From Garcia nutans (lineage: Eukaryota > Streptophyta > Magnoliopsida > Malpighiales > Euphorbiaceae): a stretch of 64,000 nucleotides of DNA. Positions 10,088 to 19,874 of the stretch are shown piece after piece. The notes below the pieces were generated by a model, which ran no database searches, was not told where the DNA came from, and saw only the letters and a program-made list of their open reading frames with translations. The DNA lies in assembly GCA_947685225.1 (NCBI GenBank), contig CANTUV010000037.1, positions 29,159,001-29,223,000 on the forward strand, written 5' to 3'. A program made the translations under genes and the position numbers. The number at the start of each line of letters is the position of its first letter. Position 1 is the stretch's first letter.

Positions 10088-11351
10088 GAACACAACCTTG
10101 TGAGGGTACCCGATATTTTCCAAGAGAGAATCGGGTATCCGAGATTAAATTTCTGGTTGTCTGATCGTGTGGACGTTCTCGGCTCTCACCATGTGCATAC
10201 TCACCGCTTTGTGTTGAGCCGCTTAACCTGGGACTAGGTAAAATAATATTAGTATACTTTAAATTTTTTGTGAAAGTTTACTTACCTTATGTTATTTTGT
10301 AGGTGAATTTAGCCTGGTGGAACCCAGAAGAGTGGACAAACTGGTCTCCCTTCATGAGGGCTGCGCTATCTTTCCAATATTCTCGTCGAGTCATTGCTGG
10401 CCCAGTGTCTAGTGGCTGGTTTCTCAGAGAGAGAGTTTATGAGTGGTTTCTCGGTCCAGAGCAGTGGAGGATTCCGATGCCTTGCCCAGAATATACGTTA
10501 AATATTATGTCAATGCCAAAGGATGCATGGTGGTCGGCTCGGTACGGTTATGGTATTGAAGCATTTCTCTATCCGCCGAGTGCATCTTGTGCCCATTTTA
10601 TTCAAAGAAGGCTCTTGAACTTTGATGTATCCCCTGTTGGCATATGGGAGATTCCCGAAGAAAATGAGGGTAGAGATGAAGAGGAACATCATGGAGATGC
10701 AGGAGAGTTTGTTCCATATCTCGGGGCTAGTACTTCTCAGGTAAAACTTTACCATTTTTTCCTTGCAATTGCTTCTTTCTTTTTTGATTCTTTAATGATT
10801 GTTGCAGGCTGTTGGCTTATTTTATCATGAGGCTGGACCTTCTTTTACTGCCCCTTCATTTGCAAATTCTGGCCCGCCAGATATGTCGTCTCATCCGCAG
10901 GGCATTGATATGAATTGCCTGGTGAGTTCTCTTATTTCATTGTAATTTATGCTATATGTATGCATGATAATGTATTCTCTTACCTTTTTTTCTTCCTAGC
11001 TCACAGCGGATACTTGAAGAACAAAATAGGAAACTTCAAGAAGAGTTGGCTGCAAATCGTCAGGAGGCTTCTCATTTTGAAAATTTATATCATCAATCCG
11101 AACAAAATTTCCGAGACTTTCGATTTCAGGGGATGAGGGATCCTGGCTCTTCTTCATCAAGAGGCCCCCATGTTGACGACCATGAGATCCTTTCGTCTAC
11201 TTCTGATGAGGACCATGATAGATCGGAACCCCAAGGTAATAGGGATTTTGGTGCTCTCTCTTCGGGCGATCTCGGGACGAGTAATTTGCCTCCTCCAACA
11301 GGCGATGACTTTTTCAAGGCTTTATATGATGACCTACCACCACCTTCGTAG
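10088..11351 (+). pseudogene. Plant mobile domain (PMD) gene, copy A, antisense to element 2, 5' part cut by element 1
   Basis: Four exons are recognisable by GT...AG introns shared with copy B: 10088-10237, 10303-10740, 10808-10921 and 11007-11351. The first encodes the end of the PMD-type region (NFWLSDRVDVLGSHHVHTHR). The second encodes NLAWWNPEEW, SSGWFLRERVYEWFLGPEQ and an acidic tail. The last has a short coiled-coil (LEEQNRKLQEELAAN) and ends PPPS. One stop, TAG at 10235-10237, sits where copy B has CAG at an exon end. The upstream PMD exons were separated from this part by the Copia insertion and are off-window. The family (PF10536-like) occurs in plant transposons and in the MAIN/MAIL proteins. 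The opposite orientation to gag-pol is shared with element 5. Confidence 0.78.
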
Positions 11352-11625
11352 TGATGTTTAAATATTGTATACATTATATAAACATTGTACAATAAGCATA
11401 ATAATGAAAAATACAATTTCCATCTTTACTGTAACTTTTTTTTTTACTACTGCGCCACAATTACTATACTACTTTTTTTTATTGCTCTAATTTTTGCATT
11501 GTCCGCCCATGTGGATTTTCGGAACTAGCGAGCTGTCCTAATTTTTGCCTAAGCTGCCCTCGTGGGTTTTCAACTTAGCAGACCTTTTTTTATTTTTTTT
11601 ATTTAATTTAATTCTTTCTTCACAG
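11352..11625 (+). repeat. Spacer with degenerate tandem modules
   Basis: AT-rich sequence after the PMD stop, then two copies of a degenerate module of about 50 bp (11480-11585): TAATTTTTGC, CYGCCC, GGGTTTTCAAC, TAGC. Related modules occur at 12255-12415, 60955-61110 and 61795-61945. A pyrimidine-rich stretch ending TTCTTCACAG (11611-11625) looks like a 3' splice site for the next exon. Confidence 0.6.
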
Positions 11626-12023
11626 ATTTGGCTTCAGGAGCATCTTTGTTTGCTTGATACTCCATCCAAGGATTTCGCCATATATTTGCCACGTCATCAT
11701 TCTGCTAGGAAACTACTCCATCTTGCTTCTTCATATGTTGACTGGGTTGACTGGATCCACTCAGGCACGAAGCCAACATTCTTTGGTTGGTGCCTTGGTG
11801 GAAGATTTCTTGTATCACCATGCGAACATACCTGATGTATGTTCCCCTTGCTGCTCTTCGTCAAGGTACATGCTATGATCCTCGCCGACTTGGCCGTCAG
11901 TACGGAGCTGAGCCTCATGATTCTGACTTTACTCCCAATTTAGACATGCCTTGCTTGACTGAAGCCTACTTGGATCGGCTAAGGCAAAGTTGGCCTGCAT
12001 GTTACACTTATGATCTGCCATAG
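11626..12023 (+). pseudogene. Second antisense PMD-like gene, last exon (copy A)
   Basis: After a splice-acceptor-like CAG, the frame reads IWLQEHLCLLDTP, then YLPRHHSARKLLHLASSY and VDWVDWI. After a frameshift near 11790 it continues to a stop at 12021-12023 (ends CYTYDLP). The LQIWLQ-type start resembles the part of PMD proteins where G-x-LLQ-x-W occurs. The homologous exon in element 4 (61359-61757, minus) is preceded by a further exon that is absent here. It lies in the same orientation as PMD copy A, downstream of it, and antisense to integrase. Function unknown. Confidence 0.6.
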
Positions 12024-12435
12024 ATTTTGCATTTATCAATTCAAAAAGTGTATTGTTAGGATGAAAAATAATTAAAGTAATAAAAGATGCTTCTTTTCCA
12101 TTTAAAATTTGTCATCACCTTTTGCTATTGTGTTTATTTATTTCATCCATTTCTGGTCAAATACTTATAACAGTGCACATAGAAAAATTTTAACATTAAT
12201 TCTATTTTATTAAATTAGGGAACAACCAAACATAAAGTCAGCATACACAAGATCACTCCTATTGTCAACTAGCCCTTTTGGGTTTTCTAATTGATGATTT
12301 TCTCTCTTTTAGCCCTAATTGTTGCCTAGCTCGCCCTTTCGAATTTTTAAAACTAGCGGACTGCTCTAACTTTTGCCTAGGCCACCCTTTTTGGGTTTTC
12401 AACCTAGCGAGTTTTTTTATATATATATATATATA
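12024..12435. repeat. AT-rich spacer, degenerate modules and (TA)n
   Basis: 12024-12250 is AT-rich and I see no gene in it. 12255-12415 holds three degenerate modules (CTAGCYCGCCCTTT, GGGTTTTCAACCTAGCG) related to 11480-11585. 12417-12436 is a TA dinucleotide run. The segment lies between the end of integrase and the antisense PMD-like exon. Confidence 0.6.
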
Positions 12436-13420
12436 TCATACATAAAACCTCTTCAACCTATCAATGTTTACTGGCTCACTAAACTCGTTCCCATCCATGT
12501 CTGATAACTTCACCGCACCTTTGTTCATGACTTGTTTCACGACATATGGCCCTTCCCAGCTAGGCCTGAACTTCCCTCTTGGATCAGATACATTAGGCTT
12601 ACATTGCTTCAACACCAAACCCCGACTCTGAGTTTTCTGATTTTGACCCTTCTATTGTAGGTCTGAGCTATCTTCTTTTGATACAGTTGGTGATAATACA
12701 GTGCCTTTGACCTTCTCTCTTCTAGTAAAGCTAACTGTGTGTATCTACTCACTACACAATCCATTTTAGGCAGTTCAGCTTCCAAGACTACTCTCAATGA
12801 CTTGATGTCGATTTCAATTGGCAACACTGCTTCCATCATATAAACCAAAGAGAACGGTGTCATTCCAGTAGGTGTTCACACACTTGTCCTATATCCCCAT
12901 AAAGCAAAGGGAAGCATCTCTGACTAATCCCTATAAGTCTTGGTCATCTTGGACAAAATTTGCTTAATTGTCTTGTTTGTTGCTTCTACTGCACCATTAG
13001 CCTTTGGTCTAAAAGGAGAGGATCTATGATGATTGATTCGGTACTTCAAGAATAAATCCTTAACTTCTCCTTAAAACTGTACCCCATTGTCTGATATCAC
13101 ACTGTACGGGACCCTGTACAGGCAGATGAGGTTCTTTTCAATAAATCTAGCCATTTGACTTGCACCCAGTTTATTAAAGGATTCAGCTTCGACCCATTTT
13201 GAAAAATAATCTACTGCTACCACAATGAAACGGTGACCATTTGAAGCTGTCAGATGTATCTCTCCTATAATGTCGATACCCAGGTGGCAAATGGCCAGGG
13301 TGAAGACATAGAATGCAATTCTTCAGGAAGCATGTGATTCAAATTACCATACATCTGACATTGTTGGCACTTCTTTACAAACTCAATACAATCCTTCTCC
13401 ATGGTCAACCAGTAATAACC
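12436..13420 (-). pseudogene. pol: Gypsy integrase core and C-terminus of element 2, degenerate
   Basis: Recognisable on the minus strand are TPFSLVYMMEAVLPIEI and RYTQLALLEERRSKALYYHQLY (12609-12863), and the GPY-type C-terminus KFRPSWEGPYVVKQV with INRLKRFYV-like end (12436-12618). The core between about 13300 and 12870 is disrupted by a frameshift near 13290 and by several stops, so the catalytic Asp, Asp and Glu are not on one frame. There is no chromodomain after the GPY region, as expected for Tat elements. Element 4 has the better-preserved homologue (59900-60960). Confidence 0.8.
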
Positions 13421-14218
13421 TTATTGAATAATCTTCTTAACTATGGCCAAACCACTCATGTGCAGACCGCAACTTCCCGCATGTAATTTTGACATGATAC
13501 GCTCCACTTCAGGCTTCCTTAAGCATCTTAAATGCACCCCAACAGGCCATATTTGATATAACTCTCCATGGAATGTGATGTATTGCAATGACCACCGCCT
13601 TATGGCTCTTCTCTCTTTCTTTGTTGCCCCTGGCGGGTATTCTCTTTCCTCCAAAAATCGCCTTATAGTATCATACCACGCATCATGGTCTGTATCAATT
13701 TCCATGATTGTCTCATATTCATAGCAAGGAGTTGAAGAACTAGTCAAAATCAGAGGCTTAAGAAATAAGCTGGCAGAATTTTCCCATACCGAAGCCAATG
13801 TGGCTAGGGCATCAGCCATTTGATTTTCTTCTCTTGATAGGTGTACAAACCTACACTCCTTAAAGTTCTTCTTCATCATGGTCAAGTAGTGGTGGTATGG
13901 TTTTAATTTTTCTTCTTTCAACTCCCACTCTCCATTTACTTGGGATACTACTAGCAATGAATCGCCATAAACTTCCACCTTATCCACCTTATCCACCTTC
14001 ATAATTATTAGGGTTTCCAAACCGAAAATACAAGCTTCGCACTCCACCATATTATTGGTTGCCCTAAATTTTAACTTTTTGGCTAAAGGGATAAGTTCCC
14101 CTTCGGGCGATTCTAGTATAACTCCCAAACTTGCTCCTTTCTTTTTTACTGCTCCATCAAAATACATTTTCCACCCTTGTACTTCAATTGCTTCTAAATG
14201 TTCATCCGGAAATTCCAA
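13421..14218 (-). pseudogene. pol: Second RNase H (aRNH-type) and start of integrase, element 2
   Basis: An open stretch of 265 codons. The start is a second, archaeal-type RNase H: MYFDGAVKKKGASLG (Asp), ECEACIFGLETL (Glu), VEVYGDSLLVVSQVNGEW (Asp) and ENQMADALATLAS (Asp), about residues 18-140. A VDK repeat (KVDKVDKVEV) is a small expansion relative to element 4. The C-terminal part enters the integrase zinc region (HAGSCGLHMSG). The classical RNase H lies just upstream in 14420-14656. A duplicated RNase H after the first is the hallmark of the Tat lineage. The usual E in the YEAC motif is kept as ECEAC. Confidence 0.86.
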
Positions 14219-14419
14219 GATTACCTCTTCGCTTTCTGGTAATTATTGTTGGGCTAGGAATTCTGCCACTGCTCTACCTTTGATTATTTTCTTGGTTACA
14301 TATTCAATCTCAAATTCTTCTAATATTATCAACCATCGACCATATTTCCCAATCAAAGAGGGTGTCTCCCTTAGGTACTTCATTGGATCCAGCCTGGAAA
14401 TTGCTTGCACACTATAAGA

Positions 14420-15631
14420 TTAAAAGTAATGCCGCAACTTCTTAGAAGACCAAACCACGGCTATACAGGTCTTTTCAATGATACTATACTTAATTTCATA
14501 AGGTAGGAGCTTTCTACTCAAATAGTAAATTGCATGCTCAATCCCTGACTCATCTGCTTGGGCTAGCATGGCTCCTATCGACTCTTCTTCTACTGCTAAG
14601 TATAGTAATAGAGGTTTGCCAGGTTTAGGTGGTTTTAAAATAGGTGGATTCAACAAATACTCTTTTATTCACTCAAAGGCCTTTTGACATTCTTCATTCC
14701 ATATGACCGGCTGATTCTTTCTAAGCAATTTGAAGATAGGCTCACAAATTGTTGTGAGTTTTGCTATGAACCTGCTAATGTATTATAATTTACCAATAAA
14801 TCCCCGAACTTCTCTCTCTGTCTTTGGGGCTGGCATATCCCTTATTGCTTTAACTTTGTCAGGATCAATCTCAATGCTATTTGGACCAATCACATGTCCC
14901 AATAATTTACCTGAGATAACACCGAATACACACTTCTTCGGGTTCAATCTTAGCTTATATTTCAAAGCTTTATCAAAGAATAGTTCTATGTTTTGGAAGT
15001 GCTATTCCCTTGTGTCCAATTTAACCATCATATCACCAACATATACTTTAACTTCTTTGTGCATCATGTCATGAAATAATGTGGTGGCCATCCTTTGATA
15101 GGTTGCTCTAGCATTCTTTAAGCCGAACGACATCACCCTATAACAAAATATACCCCATGTGGTAATGAAAGCTATTTTGGTTTTATCCTCTTGGGCCATT
15201 AACACTTGATTGTAACCAGAAAATCCATCTACAAACGAGTGTAGCATGCTAGAGGCTGCACTATCAATGAGGACATCTATATGAGGTAAAGGAAAATCAT
15301 CTTTAGGGGAAGCCTTGTTTAAATCTCTATAATCCACATAGACCCTTATCCTTCCATCTTTCTTTGGCACAGGTACTATGTTGGCTAACCAATATGGATA
15401 TTCTATCACTTCAAGGAACTTCACTTGTATTTGCTTAGTGACCTCTTGTTTAACCAATTCAGCCCACTCAGGTCTTAATCGCCTAAGCTTTTGTTTTACG
15501 GGTTTCATGTGAGTGTAAGTAGGAATATGATGCTCGTCTATGTCTCGATCTATTCTAGGCATATCCTCACAAGACCAAGCAAACACTTTCTTCATATTTT
15601 TTGAATATTTTTTCAAATCTCTCTCTCTCAT
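14420..15631 (-). pseudogene. pol: Gypsy reverse transcriptase and RNase H of element 2
   Basis: The RT starts near KKVFAWSCEDMP and holds VYVDYRDLNKASPKDDFPLPHIDVL, FVDGFSGYNQVLM, TTWGIFCYRVMSFGL and the catalytic box. That box reads YVGD instead of YVDD (mutated codon 15035-15037), so the enzyme is predicted dead. TAG follows DTRE at 15002, and further stops occur near 14783 and 14660. The connection and RNase H follow: LRLNPKKCVFGV, LLYLAVEEESIGAMLAQ, AIYYLSRKLLPYEIKYS, EKTCIAVVWSSKKLRHYF. A 2-bp deletion in a GA run near 15635 separates it from the upstream frame. Confidence 0.88.
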
Positions 15632-15662
15632 CAGGAGTAAGGTCGAATGCTATGCTAATGTT

Positions 15663-17341
15663 TTAAGGATTTTTGGTTGTTCCCAAATTTAATGATTGTG
15701 TGCTAACAGAATTAATATTAAAGATGCTCATGTAACTGCTATTTGAATGTATGCAACCATCAGGAGAAACATCACACAAGTAAGCAAAATCAGACTTTAT
15801 TGCATTCATTTTGGAAAAGAAAACATCATCATCCTCATACAAAGCAAACAAATTAAAATCAAAATCAAAATCATTGTTCTCAAAATCATAAGGTAGGATG
15901 TCTTCAAACTTTTCTTCAACCAAGGCAGCAATCTCCTCTGCAGTCTTCTCGGCTTTCAGGACAGCTTCATTCTTCTCTTTTGGATTGGATTCTTTGTTGA
16001 CTGACAAGGTGAGCTCTTTCTTCACTTGGTCAACTAGCTCGGCCACATCTGCAAAAATTTCAAAACCTGGGATCAACTTACCCATGAACATGATTAGCTC
16101 GGGCTTTCCTTAGAGTGGTCCCATATCAGGAGCTTTGATAAAGATTTCTTCATGTGGTGGGAAGCTCATCTTCTCACTCTTCTTTGGCTGGACATCATTG
16201 TTTTCATCATATCCCAACCCTTTCTTGGAAGTTTGAGTTCTAAAGTCTGGCAGCTTTGTCAAGCCGGCCTTACCCTTTCCAAGACCAGCTCCGGGAAGGT
16301 AGTTCATGTTCTTCATCATATTCAAAACTTTGGAGTCCACTACTTCATCATCAGAAATTGCAGCTACTTGGAAACCATTGAGAGGCCTCTCAATCATTAG
16401 AGCATTAATAATCTCATTGTCTTCAGCTTCAATGACCACTGTCTCATCTCCATTGGGGAACTTCATCTTTTGATGAAGGGTGGAAGGAACTCCACCGAGA
16501 GGATGAAACCATGGTCACCCCAAGAGTAAGGCGAAGGTAACCGGTATGTCTAAAACAACAAATTCAACAATAGATTCAATTGGACCAACCTTGACAGCAG
16601 CTTTGAAAGTCCCTTCAGCGTGTCTCTTAGTGTTGTCATAAGCCCAAATTGTTACTTCGATCGGGTTTAGATCCCTTGTTGACATGGCTAGCTTTGGCAA
16701 TATCTTAAGTGGATAGACATATATGGCAGACCCATCATCGACCATTACACATGGAGTCCCCTTCCCCTTGACTTCTATTTTGATAAAGAGAGGGCGAATG
16801 TGTTCTCTCCCCTCCTCCGGTAAGTCCGCATCCAAAAATGAAACTGCTCCCATAATTACTTCACTCTTTTCTTGAACCTCTTCACATTTCATTACCCCTC
16901 CAATTTTTATGAAGTTGATCAGCTCCTCCGGTGTCGTGGAGGTAGAAATTGGCATGTAGCCAAGGCTTTGGCCATAGTTTCTCGTTGCTTTTTAGAAGTA
17001 GCTAATAAGTCCCAAATGCTAACACTTGCTTCGATTCTTTTCAATTGCTTGAGCACAACATCATCTTCCTCTTCTTTATTTCCTATTTCAACTTCCTTAC
17101 CCTTATTAGTTTCTACCTCCTTAGGTGGTTGCCTTGCATAAGGCTTACCGGATCTAGTGTTCATTACTTCATCTTCTTCGGGCTCGGACCAAGTCCAATC
17201 CTCCTTCTTAGATACAAGATCATCATCACTATCGCTTGAATCCCAAAACCCATTGACAACACAAATTGTTACTTCTTCACCCATCATAGCTTGTTTAATT
17301 TTGCCAAATACCTCTTCTTCTTTGGTTGCTTCTCTACCCAC
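15663..17341 (-). pseudogene. Protease, G-patch and linker region of element 2
   Basis: The first part (17341-16919) is acidic (DSSDSDDDL) with TRSGKPYARQPP. A 1-bp deletion near 16952 shifts the frame. The second (16955-16515) contains the aspartic protease motif VMVDDGSAIYVYPLKIL and ends LLLG followed by TGA, where the family has Arg. The third (16466-16110) contains a G-patch: NYLPGAGLGKGKAGLTKLP ... KKGLGYDEN (about 16206-16313). A TAA near 16110 aligns with a Gln codon in element 4, and another near 15660 with a Lys codon. The protease processes the polyprotein. G-patch domains near protease are known from Tat-type elements and some retroviruses and may bind nucleic acid. Confidence 0.82.
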
Positions 17342-17461
17342 ATCTTAAAAAGAAGACATGACAAAATTTTCATGCAAACCTCCTCCAATCATGAAGATTG
17401 TCGGTGGCGGTACCCTATTGAACTTTGGTAATGGGTTGTCTTTGGTGTTTGGCTTATTGGG

Positions 17462-18917
17462 CTAGGGCAGCTTCCCATTATCGATTAGATTTTGGATCTC
17501 ATGTCTCAACCTCAAACATCTATCTGTGTCATGCCCTTGCATTTGGTGAAATTGACAAAATGCTTTAGTGTCGAAATTAGGTGGGAGAGGGTTAGGCAAA
17601 GGAGGAGGATTTAAGGGTTGTAGCAATCCCTTTCTTTGAAACTTATTGAGAACCCAAGACATCGGTTTCCCCAATTTCGAAAATTGTCTCCTTGTTCCTT
17701 GGTTAGTAGCATTGACACCGACTGCCTTTTGCATGCTTTGGCTACCAGACCGATAGTTCCCTTTCTCATTCCTTCTTGTTGAAAAATAGTTCTTTTCTAT
17801 CTCCCATTCTTAAATTTTGCAAACCAGCTTGGAGAAGGTCTTTGAAATCACGGATGATTGTATGAGACATCCTTTCACGAAGACTAGGCAACACCCCTCT
17901 CACAATCATCCTTATTTGATCGGATTCATCGGGCCTCTTCTTGAGTAAAGCAGCCTTGTTTCTCCATCTTTTCACATAATATACAAAATTCTCATTCGAC
18001 CTTTTCCTAGTGGACTCCACTTCCATTAAGGTAACTTCCATCTCGACGTTATATCCATATTGTTGGATGAAGGCTTTGTAATGCGGATCCCAACTCTTTT
18101 GTGTTCTATCATCTAAGGTATTGAACCAATTTTGGACAACAGGGTCCAATGAGAGCATGAAGTACCTTAGGGTTTGAGCCTTAGTAGCTCGGGCAAACTG
18201 CATAGCAGTGATATACTGCTTCACATGGAGATGAAGATTTTCGGTTCCATCAAACTTCATGAAGGATGGCATCTTGAACTTGTACGGGACTTCTTCATCT
18301 AACTCAAATAATTTGTCAACTTCGGACATTTCCTCGATTTTTAGTTTCTTCTCAAATTTCTTTTCTAAGTCAACAATCATCTTTTCAACATCAGAAGTTT
18401 CAGTCTTCTCCATAGTTGATCTTTCAACAATCTTAGGTTCTTTTTTCTTCTCTTGAGCTTCTTGGTAGTATTGAGCCCAATCATCATCATGATCAATGAT
18501 CACCTTTTCGTCATCAAAAACCACTTCACCAATTTTAGTCTTCCCTTTGTCCTTTGGCTTCTTAGTGCTAGTAGATGTCTCGGCATGATTTTCTAAGATT
18601 GCAGTCAATTGGTTCTTCATGGTCTCAGCTAGGGCCTCTTTTATTTCTTCCATCTTGGCGTTGAAGGCATCATCCACCATTCTTTGAATTTTTTCGGGAT
18701 CCATTATTTTTGGTGAGCAAGTGATTGATTCGTTGCTAGATACTTTATCTCCGGCGTATGTTGGATTGTCATAAGCTTTTGAACTGTCATAATCCAGGGC
18801 TGTGAGCCAGAGAGGATTAATGATATGAAATGCAAATGTATGTATGTATGCATGTATGCACAAACAATCAACAAACAAGGATAAATAGGACGCTCCTTCC
18901 AACCTTATAACATCCAC
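17462..18917 (-). pseudogene. gag: Gag of element 2
   Basis: 18917-17766 reads through a long N-terminus (DYDSSKAYDNPTYAGDKVSS), MDPEKIQRMVDDAFNAKMEEIKEALAETMKNQ in a helical region, an acidic/Lys-rich linker (IIDHDDDWAQYYQEAQEKKK), then the retrotransposon gag core (YKFKMPSFMKFDGTENLHLHVKQYI, LDPVVQNWFNTLDDRTQKSW, FIQQYGYNVEMEVTLMEVES). A frameshift near 17766 precedes 17734-17462, which has a Pro-rich stretch (PLNPPPLPNPLPPNFD) and a C-H-H-C motif CQFHQMQGHDTDRC typical of this group. Unlike elements 4 and 5 it keeps Ser in ERSTMEK. This is the best preserved of the three Tat gag copies. Confidence 0.86.
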
Positions 18918-19854
18918 ACACGAATGGTGAGTCTCTTTTCTAGGTATATGGTTAACAAAATACCAACATGGGGTATCTTGTTTTTCAATAATTCCCTCGG
19001 ACGTTTCAACCAGTAGTTATATTTTCGAAAATGGAAATCAACTTATGATAATTCCCATTAAATAGGTTTTAATCCATTTAACCAACTAATGTAGCTTTTA
19101 TGCTATATTGGATTAAAACAAAATTAAGAGGTTTATTATAAATAGATTTCTCACTTGAAAAAGGTAACTAATGATTCATGCAAAAAACAAGCCCATGATT
19201 AATTATTCTTAGTATAAACTAGGCTCACAATTGATTTTTAGTATTTCTTAATTGACCTAAATAATTTGCAAGCTCTTTGTAACATAATTTTGTTAATAAG
19301 CCCATTGTAAAAAGATTTCAAAAAAAATGGATTTCGGGCTTAATATTTGGGCCATGAGCAAAATAATTTTTGATTTATTTTTAGAAAAGTCTTATGTCCA
19401 AAGACAATCTTGAAAAGTTTTCAAAATAGTTTTGGTCATTTGGACTTTAAAGAAAAATTTATTTGAGCTTGCAAATTTACTTGGGTCATATTAGAAAAAG
19501 ATCAAACCAAATAAGCCATGATTTAAGCGAAGACAAATTAACTATAGTCAAACAACATGCATTTGGGGTAAAACCTAATGAAAATAGCTAGGCCAATTAC
19601 ATGAGCCTTAGTCTTTGGGTTAAAAAGCTTAGGTTCCCATAGCAAGTATATACCAAATGGTATGAGGCTATGAGTGGTTATGTCATGCTCGATCTCCATA
19701 CCTTGAGTGAAAGTATGGTATCCCTTACATAACATAACAAGGGTAACACGGGCTTTCTAACTTACGCGCACGATGCAATCTAAATGATGCAATGGATAAT
19801 ATCATTATAAGAAAGAATAGAATAATATAAAGACCAATGGAATCAACTTCTCTT
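18918..19854 (-). other. Untranslated leader of element 2
   Basis: AT-rich leader between primer site and gag, homologous to 35112-36180 (element 4) and 54307-55166 (element 5). A 65-codon ORF (19538-19735, starts MLCKGYHTFTQ) is largely conserved in element 5 (54858-55046), but conservation of the DNA could explain that. On the minus strand TGGCTCACAG near 18800 resembles a splice acceptor just before DYDSSKAYD. Confidence 0.6.
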
Positions 19855-19873
19855 ATCCCCAGCGGAGTCGTCA
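19855..19873 (-). other. Primer binding site, tRNA-Arg type (element 2)
   Basis: On the minus strand TGACGACTCCGCTGGGGAT lies next to the LTR. Elements 4 and 5 read TGGCGACTCCACT here. This is complementary to the 3' end of plant tRNA-Arg with an acceptor stem ending GGAGTCG plus CCA (recalled, not checked). Element 2 has changes at the third base and in the stem, so it probably primes less well. Confidence 0.75.
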
Positions 19874-19874
19874 C

